From positions 151,758-198,546 of the forward strand of contig NZ_VWMY01000011.1 in assembly GCF_008905045.1 (NCBI RefSeq): a DNA stretch of 46,789 nt. The letters are read 5' to 3'. This document shows, piece after piece, positions 15,487-24,750 of the stretch. The notes under the pieces are model-generated. The model made no database searches. It saw only the letters and a list, made by a program, of their open reading frames with translations, and had not been told where the DNA came from. This DNA comes from Streptomyces albicerus. Its GTDB lineage: Bacteria; Actinomycetota; Actinomycetes; Streptomycetales; Streptomycetaceae. How positions within the stretch are numbered: the first letter of the stretch is position 1; each line of letters opens with the position of its first letter. The position numbers and the translations under genes were made by a program.

Positions 15487-17949
15487 TCACGGGATCTCCT
15501 GTTCGGCCCAGATGATCTTTCCGCCAGACGTGTACCGAGCGCCCCAGCGATGGGCGAGCTGGGCCACCAGAAAGAGGCCACGGCCGCCTTCGTCCATGCT
15601 CCGGGCATGTCTCAGCCGCGGGGCGGTACTGCTGGCGTCGGCGACCTCGCAGGTCAAGCGGGAGTCGCGGAGCAGCCGCAGCCGTATGGGCGCTGTGGCA
15701 TAGCGAATCGCATTGGTGACCAGCTCGCTCACGATGAGCTCGGTGGTCATGGCCAGTTCCCCGAGGCCCCAGGCTTCCACCCGGCGAGTCGCCCGGGCTC
15801 GGAGTTCAGCGACGGCGGCCGGGTCCACGGGCACGTCCCACGAGACGACATGGTCGGCACTCAGGGCGTGTGTGCGCGCCAGGAGAAGGGCGATGTCGTC
15901 GGGTTGAGGCACGGGCACAAGCTGCTGCACCGCGGACGAGCACAGTCTTGCGAGGTCGGGGTCCGGCTGGGCCAGCACGTCGCCGAGTCGGGACATGCCC
16001 AGCTCCATGTCGCGGTCGGCTCCCTCGACGAGCCCGTCGGTGTAGAGACCGATCAGGCTGTTCTCTGCGAGCTCGATCTCGGTGGTCTCGAACGCCATCC
16101 CTCCCAGCCCGAGCGGAGGCCCGGCGGGGGGTTCCGGGAAGGAGACCTGCCCGTCGGGTGCGACGACGACAGGTGGCGGATGTCCGGCCCGGGCCATCGC
16201 GCAGCGCCTCGTGACGGGGTCGTAGACGGCGTACAGGCAGGTTGCTCCGAGGAAGGCGGTCGCGCTCTGGTTGGCCACCTCGTCATCGGACTTCTCCTCG
16301 CTCAGCCGGAGCACGAGGTCGTCGAGGTGAGCCAGCAGTTCGTCGGGAGGCAGCTCCATGTCGGCGAGGGTCTGAACGGCGGTACGCAGTCGGCCCATGG
16401 TCGCCGCCGCGGTGATGCCGTGGCCGACTACATCGCCGACGACGAGGCCCACGCGGGCGCCGGACAGGGGGATCACGTCGAACCAGTCGCCGCCGACCCC
16501 ACCCGTCGGGTCCGCCGGCAGGTAGGAGGAGGCCACATCGAGCGCTGTTCCGCCCGTCAGAGCGTGGGGCAGCAGACTGCGCTGAAGCGTGACCGCTGCC
16601 GTGTGTTCCCGGGTATAGCGGCGGGCGTTGTCGACGCACAGCGCGGCTCGTGCCACCAGCTCCCGGGCCAGCAGGACATCGTCGGGCTGGAACGAGACGG
16701 GATTGAGCGACCGTACGAACGTGGTGAGGCCAAGGACGGTGTTCCGCGCCCGCATCGGCACGGCGATGAGGGAGTGCAGTCCGAACTCGCGGATGCTTGC
16801 CGCTCTCGCGGGCTGCTCGGTGACCCACAGGCCGTCGGACGGATCGAGGACCGGGATGAGAATCGGCTCGCCGTCGATGAGGAGATTCACGTCGTGCGCC
16901 GGGGGGAGGAAGTCCACCCTGTCCCCGATCCGCGCCACGGCCTCAGGGCAGCCCTCTCGTACCGAGCTCATTCCGGCGCGGCGCATCGTCGGCCTGGCGG
17001 GTGCCGGTCCCGCATCGGTCAGCCACGCTCCGTGGCCCTCGGTGCTGAGGACGGGCTCCAGGACATCGACGACGACGAAGTCCGCGAAGCGGGGAACGGC
17101 GAAATCGGCAAGCTCCTGAGCCGTTCCCATCACGTCCAGAGTCGTGCCGATGCGGGTCCCGGCTTCGTTGACCAGCGCCAGGAGCTGGCGGGCGTTCCAC
17201 CGCTCGGTGACGTCCAGGACCATGTAACAGACCCCGGTGACGGAGTTGTCGGCGTCCATGAGAGGGAAGAACGAAGTGGAGTAGGCGTGTTGGCGGTGTG
17301 GATCGGCCCAGCTCCATCCCACGTACTCGTAGTCGGTCACCGGCTCACCGGTCACCAGCACCTTGCGCATCAGACCCTCGATGGTCTCCGCCTGCAGCCC
17401 GGGCAGCAGCTCGCTCAGACGACGCCGCAGCCGCTGCTCACGAGGCACACCGCCGAAGCGTTCCAGGGTGTCGTTCAGCCACACGTAGCGCAGCTCTGTA
17501 TCCATCACCGCCATGCCGACCGGCGAGCGGGTCAGGAACCCGTCGAGGACGGACTGGCCCACCGTCCATTGCTGCTTCTGCTCCCGTGCCGAGATCAGAA
17601 AGCACTCGTCTACGCCGATGCGGAAGGACGCGGAGACTCGCAGGTCGACGTCGATACTGCGGCCGTCGCGGTGCCGTACGGGGATGAGGCCGCTCCACCC
17701 CATCCCGGCGCGGCAGCGCTCGGCGACGCCGGCCACACGTGCGGGATCCCCGGGCATCGCCAGCAGACGCGCGGCGGAGCCGCCGACAACCTCCGGCGCC
17801 GGATGGCCGAGGAGTTCTTCGGCGCCCCGCGTCCAGCCGATCACGACGCCGTCGGCGGACACCACCGCTGCCGCGTCACTGGACGCGTCGAAGAGATCGC
17901 GCGGTCCTGCGGAACCGGGCGCATCGGAACCATTTCGCGCAGAATCCAT
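15487..17949 (-). CDS. PAS-PAS-GAF-PP2C (SpoIIE-type) phosphatase with C-terminal kinase-like ATPase
   Basis: About 820 residues, cytoplasmic. Domains in order: PAS (about 20-115, DLFDASSDAAAVVSADGVVIGWT), PAS (about 130-250, ending VLDVTERWNARQ), GAF (about 265-430), SpoIIE-type PP2C phosphatase (about 455-680: TLQRSLLP, GGVGGDWFDVIPL, LVVGDVVGHGITAAATMGRLR, LYTDGLVEG, PQPDDIALLLAR with its metal-binding Asp residues), and an RsbW-like HATPase (about 690-815, ELIVSELVTNAIRYA, DEGGRGLFLV). Such proteins switch anti-sigma-factor systems in response to a sensed signal. The second ATG (17949) has AAAGGA 8 bases upstream; the first (17958) overlaps that site, so 17949 is preferred. It is divergent from a paralogue. 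Confidence 0.92.
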   Translation of the reverse strand: MDSARNGSDAPGSAGPRDLFDASSDAAAVVSADGVVIGWTRGAEELLGHPAPEVVGGSAARLLAMPGDPARVAGVAERCRAGMGWSGLIPVRHRDGRSIDVDLRVSASFRIGVDECFLISAREQKQQWTVGQSVLDGFLTRSPVGMAVMDTELRYVWLNDTLERFGGVPREQRLRRRLSELLPGLQAETIEGLMRKVLVTGEPVTDYEYVGWSWADPHRQHAYSTSFFPLMDADNSVTGVCYMVLDVTERWNARQLLALVNEAGTRIGTTLDVMGTAQELADFAVPRFADFVVVDVLEPVLSTEGHGAWLTDAGPAPARPTMRRAGMSSVREGCPEAVARIGDRVDFLPPAHDVNLLIDGEPILIPVLDPSDGLWVTEQPARAASIREFGLHSLIAVPMRARNTVLGLTTFVRSLNPVSFQPDDVLLARELVARAALCVDNARRYTREHTAAVTLQRSLLPHALTGGTALDVASSYLPADPTGGVGGDWFDVIPLSGARVGLVVGDVVGHGITAAATMGRLRTAVQTLADMELPPDELLAHLDDLVLRLSEEKSDDEVANQSATAFLGATCLYAVYDPVTRRCAMARAGHPPPVVVAPDGQVSFPEPPAGPPLGLGGMAFETTEIELAENSLIGLYTDGLVEGADRDMELGMSRLGDVLAQPDPDLARLCSSAVQQLVPVPQPDDIALLLARTHALSADHVVSWDVPVDPAAVAELRARATRRVEAWGLGELAMTTELIVSELVTNAIRYATAPIRLRLLRDSRLTCEVADASSTAPRLRHARSMDEGGRGLFLVAQLAHRWGARYTSGGKIIWAEQEIP

Positions 17950-18162
17950 GGGCCCCATCCTTTACACGACTATGTTCCTGCTTGTCCGCCCGATGTGCAC
18001 GGGCCCGGCGAGAGACGGCCGGACCCGCCTCCCGGACGTGCCGCTCGCCGATGGGCGTGGGGCAGAGGCAGCATGGAAGTGCCGGTAGTCAGAACCAGGT
18101 GTGCGGCAATGCCGACAGAGGTCGGCACGGCCGGCCGGCCCGCCGGTGGAGGAGGATCAGGG
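17950..18162. promoter_or_regulatory. Shared divergent promoter region of two phosphatase genes
   Basis: This 213-bp gap lies between the starts of the two PAS/GAF/PP2C genes and must hold both promoters. The plus gene's GGAGGAGG ribosome site is at its right end. No convincing -35/-10 pair or palindrome was found by eye. Confidence 0.35.
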
Positions 18163-20229
18163 ATGACCGCCGAATCCTTCCAGACCAACGGTGACGAGTA
18201 CGATCCCGAGCCGACCAGGCCGATCGGCCTGCTGGATGTGCTGAGCGTGGCCGCGGTGGTCGTCGACGCCGAAGGGCGCATCGTGTTCTGGACCCCGCAG
18301 GCCGAGGAGCTCTTCGGCTACACCTCACAAGAGGCTCTCGGCAAGTACGCAGCGCGACTGTTCATCGACCCCGAGCACCTGCAGGCCGTCTCGAAGCTGT
18401 TCGCAGAAGTACTGGAGACGGGCCGGAGCTGGGCCGGCGCCTTCCCCATCCGGCACAAGGACGGCAGCAGCCGCCTGATGGAGTTCCGCAACATGCGGCT
18501 GCTGGACGACCTCGGAGACGTCTACGCTCTGGGCATCGCGGCCGACCACACCCTGCTCCAGCGCGTCGAGACCGATCTTGCCCTGTGCGAGCGGCTGATC
18601 AACCAGTCCCCGATCGGTCTGGCCCTCATGGACGCCGACCTGCGGTATCTCCTGGTCAACCCGTCACTGGAGCGCATCGACGGCATCCCCGCCGAGGACC
18701 ACATCGGCCGTCACCTGAGGGAGACCCTGCCCTTCCCCGACGTCGACACCGTCGAGTCCGCACTGCGGCAGGTGCTCACCACCGGCACCCCACTGCTCGA
18801 CCAGTACCACGTGGGCCGCCCCCCGACCGACCCCGACCACGAGCACGCCTGGTCTCTCTCCTTCTACCGGCTGGAGGACCCCGGCGGGCGGGTCCTGGGT
18901 GCGGCCGCCTCGGTCGTCGACGTCACCGAACGGCACCGCGCGGCCGCCGAGGCCGACCGGGCCCGGCGACGCCTGGCCCTCATCGCCGACGCCTCCACGC
19001 GCGTCGGCACCACCTTGGAGGTGGAGCAGACCGCCCGCGAACTGGCCGAGATCGCCACCCCCGAACTCGCCGATGTGGTCGCCGTCGACGTCTTGGACTC
19101 CGCACTGGCCTGCCGCCGGGCACGCAGACCGGACAACGGACCCGAGCTGTTCCGCGCCCTCGCCCTGAAGGCGGCCCACCCCACCGTGGCGTTGCGCGCC
19201 GCCGACCCTCCCGGTGACCTCGCCGCCTACGACGGTGACCGTCTGGTGACCCTGTGCGTCCACACGGGCCGGCCGGTCCTGGTGCGCCATGTCGGCGACC
19301 AGGATCTGCCGAGGATCGCCCGCGACGCCGAGGCCACCTCACTCCTGGCCCGCGCAGGCGTCCACTCCTACCTCGCCGTGCCGCTGATCGCCCATGGCGA
19401 GGTGCTCGGCGCCCTCGACCTCAAGCGCACCCGCAACCCCGTCCCGTTCGACGAGGACGACGTCGTACTGGCCGGCGAGCTGGCCGGCCGCGCCGCCGTG
19501 GCCATCGACAACGCCCGCTGGTTCCAGAGCGTGCGCAACACCGCCCTCACCCTCCAGCGCAGCCTGCTGCCCGACCACGCGCCGCACCACACCGGCCTGG
19601 AACTCGCCTCCCGCTACCAGCCCGCCCAGGCGACCAGCGAGGTCGGCGGCGACTGGTACGACGTCATCCCCCTGGCCGACGACAGAACCGCCCTGGTCGT
19701 CGGCGACGTCATGGGCAACGGCATCGACGCCGCCGCCACCATGGGCCGGCTGCGCACCGCCACCTGCGCCTACGCGGACCTCGACCTCGCCCCGGAAGCC
19801 GTGCTCCAGCACCTGGACAAGATCACCCGCGACCTGGAGCACTACATCGTCACCTGCCTCTACGCCGTGTACGACCCCCGCACGAGGAAGTGCCACATGG
19901 CCAACGCGGGACACATGCCGCCGGCCCTGGCCCGCCCCGGACACGCCCCCGCACTGATTGAGCTGCCCCCCGCGGCCCCGCTCGGCGTAGGCGGCATCCC
20001 CTTCGAGACCACCACGGTCGACTTCAGCCCCGGCGACCTGCTGGTCCTCTACACCGACGGCCTCGTCGAGACCCGGCTCCACCCCATCGACGACCGTCTG
20101 AACGTCCTGCTCAGCTTCCTCGACGAACCCCACCGTCCCCTCGAAGAAACCTGTGATCTCCTGCTGTACGGCCTGCGCCACCCCGACGACCACGACGACG
20201 TCGCCCTCCTCGTTGCCCGGGCTCTGTAG
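18163..20229 (+). CDS. PAS-PAS-GAF-PP2C (SpoIIE-type) phosphatase without ATPase domain
   Basis: 688 residues. PAS 1 (about 18-115, AAVVVDAEGRIVFWTPQAEELFGYT), PAS 2 (about 140-245, INQSPIGLALMDADLRYLLVNP, ending VVDVTERHRAA), GAF (about 260-440) and a C-terminal SpoIIE phosphatase (TLQRSLLPDHAP, EVGGDWYDVIPL, VVGDVMGNGIDAAATMGRLR, LYTDGLVETR, HPDDHDDVALLVARAL). It ends where the phosphatase ends, so unlike its divergent paralogue it has no RsbW-like domain. The frame is open for 3.1 kb upstream, but that part is antisense to the other phosphatase and polX. The GGAGGAGG site puts the start at 18163. Likely substrate: the phosphorylated antagonist of an anti-sigma factor, perhaps the same one as its neighbour. 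Confidence 0.92.
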   Translation: MTAESFQTNGDEYDPEPTRPIGLLDVLSVAAVVVDAEGRIVFWTPQAEELFGYTSQEALGKYAARLFIDPEHLQAVSKLFAEVLETGRSWAGAFPIRHKDGSSRLMEFRNMRLLDDLGDVYALGIAADHTLLQRVETDLALCERLINQSPIGLALMDADLRYLLVNPSLERIDGIPAEDHIGRHLRETLPFPDVDTVESALRQVLTTGTPLLDQYHVGRPPTDPDHEHAWSLSFYRLEDPGGRVLGAAASVVDVTERHRAAAEADRARRRLALIADASTRVGTTLEVEQTARELAEIATPELADVVAVDVLDSALACRRARRPDNGPELFRALALKAAHPTVALRAADPPGDLAAYDGDRLVTLCVHTGRPVLVRHVGDQDLPRIARDAEATSLLARAGVHSYLAVPLIAHGEVLGALDLKRTRNPVPFDEDDVVLAGELAGRAAVAIDNARWFQSVRNTALTLQRSLLPDHAPHHTGLELASRYQPAQATSEVGGDWYDVIPLADDRTALVVGDVMGNGIDAAATMGRLRTATCAYADLDLAPEAVLQHLDKITRDLEHYIVTCLYAVYDPRTRKCHMANAGHMPPALARPGHAPALIELPPAAPLGVGGIPFETTTVDFSPGDLLVLYTDGLVETRLHPIDDRLNVLLSFLDEPHRPLEETCDLLLYGLRHPDDHDDVALLVARAL

Positions 20230-20510
20230 GTCGGGGAGCGGGGCCGTCCCGAGACAGGGGACGAGAGCGGTCCTCACGCCACGCGGTCGGTAGGGCGGAC
20301 CGGCCCGGTCTGCCCGGCCAGTGGCGGGTGCCCGGCCGCGAAAACTTTCCGAAACCCGGCAACCCTCCCCTGTGCACGGGCGGCTGGCGCATCCTGTGGT
20401 CAGCGGTGCCGCCCACCCTCAAGTCCGGGAGCACGCTGATGGCGCTGTTCTCCGCCGTCGAGGCGAAGACCTCCGACCAGACCGGGGCGACGGCCCCACG
20501 AAGGAACAAG

Positions 20511-21221
20511 ATGACGCGGAAGAAGGCCCTGGTAGTCCGAGGCGGATGGGAGGGACACCAGCCGGTCGAGGCCACGGAGCTGTTCCTGCCCTTCCTCCGA
20601 AGCAGCGGATACGACGTCCGGATCGAGGAGTCGACCGATGTCTACGCCGACGCCGCCGAGATGGCCGGCACCGACCTCGTGGTGCAGTGCGTCACGATGT
20701 CGGAGATCAGCACCGAGCAACTGTCAGGGCTGAGCTCGGCGGTCGTGGCCGGCACCGGTTTCACCGGCTGGCACGGCGGCATCGCCGATTCGTTCCGCGC
20801 CTCCTCCGACTATCTCCACCTGGTGGGAGGCCAGTTCGCGACCCACCCCGGCAAGGAACCCTGTGAACGTCGGGGAGGCGCGGAGGACAACTACCTACCC
20901 CACGTCGTCAACATCACCGAACTCGGCCGCGAGCACCCCATCACCGCGGGCATCGAGGACTTCGAGCTGCACACCGAGCAGTACTGGGTTCTCCACGACG
21001 ACCTGATCGACGTTCTGGCCACCACCACCCATCCCGTCCGCCCGTGGCAGCCCTGGCACCGGCCGGTCAGCTCCCCGGCGGTCTGGACCCGCCGGTGGGG
21101 CGCCGGGCGCATCGTGGTGACGACACCCGGGCACAGCGTCGACGTGCTGGAGAACCCCAACGTCCGCACCCTCGTCGAAAGGGGCATGCTGTGGGCGACG
21201 CGCACCGCATCGGCGTCGTAG
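20511..21221 (+). CDS. ThuA-like domain protein
   Basis: A 236-residue protein of the ThuA (trehalose-utilisation, glutamine-amidotransferase-like) family. Visible blocks are KALVVRGGWEGHQPVEATELF (start of the flavodoxin-like fold), GTGFTGWHGGIADSF (position of the GATase nucleophile loop, here without the Cys), HPITAGIEDFELHTEQYWVL and VVTTPGHSVDVLENPNVRTLV at the end. The missing Cys is usual for ThuA. The ATG at 20511 has AAGGAA upstream. It overlaps the following oxidoreductase gene by 31 bases. In rhizobia ThuA and the Gfo-type dehydrogenase ThuB act together in sugar oxidation, so this pair probably does the same for an unknown sugar or glycoside. Confidence 0.87.
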   Translation: MTRKKALVVRGGWEGHQPVEATELFLPFLRSSGYDVRIEESTDVYADAAEMAGTDLVVQCVTMSEISTEQLSGLSSAVVAGTGFTGWHGGIADSFRASSDYLHLVGGQFATHPGKEPCERRGGAEDNYLPHVVNITELGREHPITAGIEDFELHTEQYWVLHDDLIDVLATTTHPVRPWQPWHRPVSSPAVWTRRWGAGRIVVTTPGHSVDVLENPNVRTLVERGMLWATRTASAS

Positions 21222-22318
21222 GTCTCGGAGTCATCTCCCGCGCCTACCTGGACACGCTTCACGGCCATCCCGCCGTGCGCGTGACCGCGGTCGCCGACCT
21301 CGACGCCTCCCGGTCGGCCGCGGTCGCCGCCGAGCTGCCCGGCGTCGAGGCACTGACCGTCGGGGAGTTGCTGAGCAGCCCGGACGTGGACACGGTACTG
21401 AACCTCACCGTCCCCGCGGCCCACGCCGAGATCGCCCTCGGCGCCATCGGCCGTGGGAAGAACGTCTACGGAGAGAAGCCGTTGGCCGCGACCCTCTCCG
21501 ACGCCCACGCCGTGATGGAGGCCGCCGCTCGGGCGTCGGTCGGCGTGGGGTGCGCGCCGGACACCGTCCTGGGCACCGGAATCCAGACGGCACGGGCGGC
21601 CGTGGAGGCGGGCAGCATCGGACGCCCGTTGTTCACCTCGGCCGTCATGGTCACCCCGGGGCACGAACGCTGGCATCCCCACCCCGACTTCTACTACGCC
21701 GCCGGCGGTGGCCCTCTGTTGGACATGGGGCCGTACTACCTCTCGTCCCTGGTCCACCTGCTGGGGCCGGTGCGTGCCGTGATCGGGGCGTCCAGTCGGC
21801 TGCGTACCGAGCGCGTCATCGGCTCCGGCCCGCGCGAGGGCGAGCGTATACCGGTCGAGGTGGACACCCACGTCTCCGGTGTGCTCGAGCACGTGGGCGG
21901 CACCCTCACGACGATCACGACGAGCTTCGACGGCGTGGCCACCACGGCCGCGCCGATCGAGGTCCACGGCGAGGCGGGGACCCTCACGGTTCCGGACCCC
22001 AACTGCTTCGACGGCGATGTGCGGCTCTTCGGACTCGGCGACACGAGTTGGCGCACGCTCCCGCCGTCGGCGGGCTACGTCGGCGGCGCACGAGGCGTCG
22101 GTCTGCTCGACTTCATCTCCGCCGACGGGCAGCGGGCGCCTCGCGCGAACGGCGACCTCGCCCTGCACGTGCTGGAGACGATGAGCGCCCTCCTCCACTC
22201 GTCGGCCACGGGACGACGGATCGAGCTGACGACCTCGACAGCCCCGCCCGCCCCCGTTCCGCTCACGACCGCCGCGGAGTGGAGAGGAGACGCCACCCGC
22301 CGACCCGCTTCGCCGTAA
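21191..22318 (+). CDS. Gfo/Idh/MocA-family oxidoreductase
   Basis: A 375-residue NAD(P)-dependent sugar or cyclitol dehydrogenase. The N-terminal Rossmann fold is RIGVVGLGVISRAYLDTL, the family signature GKNVYGEKPLAATL (catalytic Lys in EKP) is at about 92-105, and the C-terminal domain contains GGGPLLDMGPYYLSSLVHLLGPV. The GTG start at 21191 has AAAGGGG upstream and lies inside the end of the ThuA gene (31-bp overlap), so the pair is coupled. Likely to oxidise a sugar hydroxyl to a keto group; substrate unknown. Confidence 0.9.
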   Translation: MGDAHRIGVVGLGVISRAYLDTLHGHPAVRVTAVADLDASRSAAVAAELPGVEALTVGELLSSPDVDTVLNLTVPAAHAEIALGAIGRGKNVYGEKPLAATLSDAHAVMEAAARASVGVGCAPDTVLGTGIQTARAAVEAGSIGRPLFTSAVMVTPGHERWHPHPDFYYAAGGGPLLDMGPYYLSSLVHLLGPVRAVIGASSRLRTERVIGSGPREGERIPVEVDTHVSGVLEHVGGTLTTITTSFDGVATTAAPIEVHGEAGTLTVPDPNCFDGDVRLFGLGDTSWRTLPPSAGYVGGARGVGLLDFISADGQRAPRANGDLALHVLETMSALLHSSATGRRIELTTSTAPPAPVPLTTAAEWRGDATRRPASP

Positions 22319-22531
22319 GCCGGCGAGCACGATCGGCGACCGACGGCGGGCCGCCCCGTCTGATTCACTCCTGCCGGCTCCGGAACACTTCACGGTGCAC
22401 TCACGTCGCAGGAGTCCGCGAGGAACCCATCGGTCTACCGGTGCCGCGTGGGTGCCATCACACGTGACAGCGGAGGTGAACAAGCGCTTAGATAGTGGCC
22501 CGACCATGCCTGCGCCGCGCTGGAGGCCCCG

Positions 22532-23392
22532 TTGCTGTTCACATCCGTCGACGATGTCTCGGCACGCCTCGCCGAGACCGGGTATCTGGCGTCGCCCGCG
22601 GTCGCCACGACGGTCTTCCTGGCCGACCGCCTCGGCAAGCCGCTCCTGGTGGAGGGCCCGGCCGGGGTCGGCAAGACCGAACTCGCCAAGGCCGTCGCCC
22701 AGGTCGCCGGGGCGCGGCTGGTCCGCTTGCAGTGCTACGAAGGTGTCGACGAGTCCCGGGCGCTGTATGAGTGGAACCACGCCAAGCAGTTGCTGCGCAT
22801 CAGCGCCGGCCGCGACGAGAGCTGGGACGAGGCGCGCACGGACATCTTCAGTGAGGAGTTCCTGCTGGCGCGGCCGCTGCTGACCGCCATCCGCGGCGAG
22901 GAGCCGAAGGTGCTGCTGATCGACGAGACCGACAAGGCCGACGTCGAGGTGGAGGGCCTGCTGCTCGAAGTGCTCAGCGATTTCCAGGTCACCGTCCCCG
23001 AGTTGGGCACGATCACCGCGACCAGTCGCCCCTTCGTCGTCCTCACGTCCAACGCGACCCGCGAGCTGTCCGAGGCGCTGCGCCGCCGCTGCCTCTTCCT
23101 CCATATCGGCTTCCCTGACGAGGAGTTGGAGCGTCGCATCGTACGGCTGAAGGTGCCGGACCTCGACGACGCGCTGGCCCGGTCCGTGGTGCGGGTGGTC
23201 GGGGCACTGCGCGAGATGGACCTGCGGAAGGTCCCGTCGGTCGCCGAGACCATCGACTGGGCGCGCACGCTTCTCGCACTCGGGGCCGACACTCTCGACG
23301 AGACCGTCGTACGCGACAGCCTCGGCGTGATCCTCAAGCATCAGGACGACGTCCTCAAGGCGGCAGCCAAGCTCGACCTGGACGCCATGTGA
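22532..23392 (+). CDS. MoxR-family AAA+ ATPase
   Basis: 286 residues. Walker A is GPAGVGKTELAKA (about 42-54), Walker B VLLIDETDKAD, sensor 1 VVLTSNATRELSEALRRRC, and the tail is the family's lid domain. TTG start with GGAGG seven bases upstream. MoxR ATPases act as chaperones that load cofactors or activate large enzyme complexes together with a VWA partner, and here the next gene is that partner: its GTG overlaps the stop (ATGTGA). No oxidoreductase target (for example a CoxLMS dehydrogenase) is adjacent, so the client is unknown. Confidence 0.9.
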   Translation: MLFTSVDDVSARLAETGYLASPAVATTVFLADRLGKPLLVEGPAGVGKTELAKAVAQVAGARLVRLQCYEGVDESRALYEWNHAKQLLRISAGRDESWDEARTDIFSEEFLLARPLLTAIRGEEPKVLLIDETDKADVEVEGLLLEVLSDFQVTVPELGTITATSRPFVVLTSNATRELSEALRRRCLFLHIGFPDEELERRIVRLKVPDLDDALARSVVRVVGALREMDLRKVPSVAETIDWARTLLALGADTLDETVVRDSLGVILKHQDDVLKAAAKLDLDAM

Positions 23393-24750
23393 ACGCCCCG
23401 CCCGGAGTGGCCGAGCGGCTGACGGGTCTCGTCGGGGCGCTGCGCTCGCACGGCGTCCGCATCGGCACCGGGGAAACCGTCGACGCCGCACAGGCGTTGG
23501 AGGCGCTCGGCCTCGCGGACCGGGAACGGCTGCGCGAGGGGCTGGCCGCCACGCTGCTGCACAGCACGGGCCAGCGGCGGGTCTTCGATCCGGTCTTCGA
23601 CGTGTACTTTCCGCGTCGTGCCGGTGCGCCGAGCAGCGAAGAGCCCCTTGATCGGGAGGATCTGCGGGACCGGCTCGCGGCCGCGCTCGCCGCCAATGAC
23701 CAAGCATTGCTGGGCCAGTTGGCGGTCGAGGCGGTGGCCGGCTTCGGCGGGTACGGTTCCTCACCGAGGTCGGACGGCTGGTCGTCCCACCAGGCGCTCG
23801 ACCGGCTGCGCCCGCAGACGCTGATGGCGCGCGTGCGGGACAGCGTCAGGGCGCAGGCCGGAGGAGCCGGGTTCACCGACCGGCTGCTGGAGGACGAGAT
23901 CCGGCGGCGTATCGAGGCCTTCCGTGCGCAGGTGGCCACCGAGGCGCGACGCCGGGTCGCCGAGCGGCGCGGCCGCGACGAGATCGCGCGGCGGGCGGTG
24001 GCCACGACCGCCGACCGGGTCGAATTCCTCTTCGCCGGGCGGGACCAACTCGCCGAGCTGCGCAGGGTGGTTCAGCCACTCGCGCGCAAGCTGGCCACCC
24101 GGCTCGCCGCGCGCCGCCGCCGCGCCTCCCGCGGCACCATCGACCTGCGGCGCACCCTGCGCGGGTCGCTGTCGACCGGCGGGGTGCCGATGCGGCCCGT
24201 ACTTCGCCGACGCCGCCCCATCCGGCCCGAACTGGTGCTGCTGTGCGACGTGTCGGGCTCCGTGTCGGGCTTCTCGGACTTCACGATGCTGCTGGTGCAG
24301 GCGCTGCACGACCAGTTCAGCAAGATGCGGGTCTTCGCCTTCGTCAACCGGATCGACGAAGTCACCGGGCTGCTCGCGCATGGTGCGACCGACCCGGAGG
24401 GGCTCGGCACCCGTATCCGGTCGGAGGCGAAGCTGACCGGCTGGCACGGCAGCAGCGACTACGGCATCGCCTTCGGCGAGTTCACCGAGCGGTACACCGA
24501 CGCAGTCGGCCCGCGCACGACCGTTTTCGTTCTCGGCGACGCCCGTACGAACATGAGCGACCCGAACCTGCCGGCCGTGCGGCAGCTCTGCGAACGGGCC
24601 CGCCGGGTCTACTGGTTGAATCCGGAGCAGCGGTCCCAATGGGGCACGGGTGACTCCGCCGCACCTGCCTATGCCGAACTCGTCGTCATGCACGAGTGCC
24701 GCAACGCCCAACAGCTCAGCAAGCTGATCGCGCGCCTGCTGCCGGTCTGA
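23389..24750 (+). CDS. VWA-domain (CoxE-like) protein, partner of MoxR ATPase
   Basis: 453 residues. The N-terminal half is helical and arginine rich (RRRIEAFRAQVATEARRRVAERRGRDEIARR), as in CoxE-like proteins. The C-terminal half is a von Willebrand A domain with the metal-site DVSGSVS (about 285-291) and a later GWHGSSDYG and VFVLGDARTNMSDP. The GTG start overlaps the MoxR stop. MoxR/VWA pairs insert metals or remodel enzyme complexes in the cytoplasm; which one cannot be told here because neighbouring genes do not encode an obvious client. Confidence 0.88.
   Translation: MNAPPGVAERLTGLVGALRSHGVRIGTGETVDAAQALEALGLADRERLREGLAATLLHSTGQRRVFDPVFDVYFPRRAGAPSSEEPLDREDLRDRLAAALAANDQALLGQLAVEAVAGFGGYGSSPRSDGWSSHQALDRLRPQTLMARVRDSVRAQAGGAGFTDRLLEDEIRRRIEAFRAQVATEARRRVAERRGRDEIARRAVATTADRVEFLFAGRDQLAELRRVVQPLARKLATRLAARRRRASRGTIDLRRTLRGSLSTGGVPMRPVLRRRRPIRPELVLLCDVSGSVSGFSDFTMLLVQALHDQFSKMRVFAFVNRIDEVTGLLAHGATDPEGLGTRIRSEAKLTGWHGSSDYGIAFGEFTERYTDAVGPRTTVFVLGDARTNMSDPNLPAVRQLCERARRVYWLNPEQRSQWGTGDSAAPAYAELVVMHECRNAQQLSKLIARLLPV

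Noticed and set aside
15058..18162. Plus-strand open frame of over 1000 codons in front of the second phosphatase
   Set aside because: It is antisense to polX and the first phosphatase, has shadow-like composition (Gly/Arg/His rich), and the strong ribosome site is at 18163.
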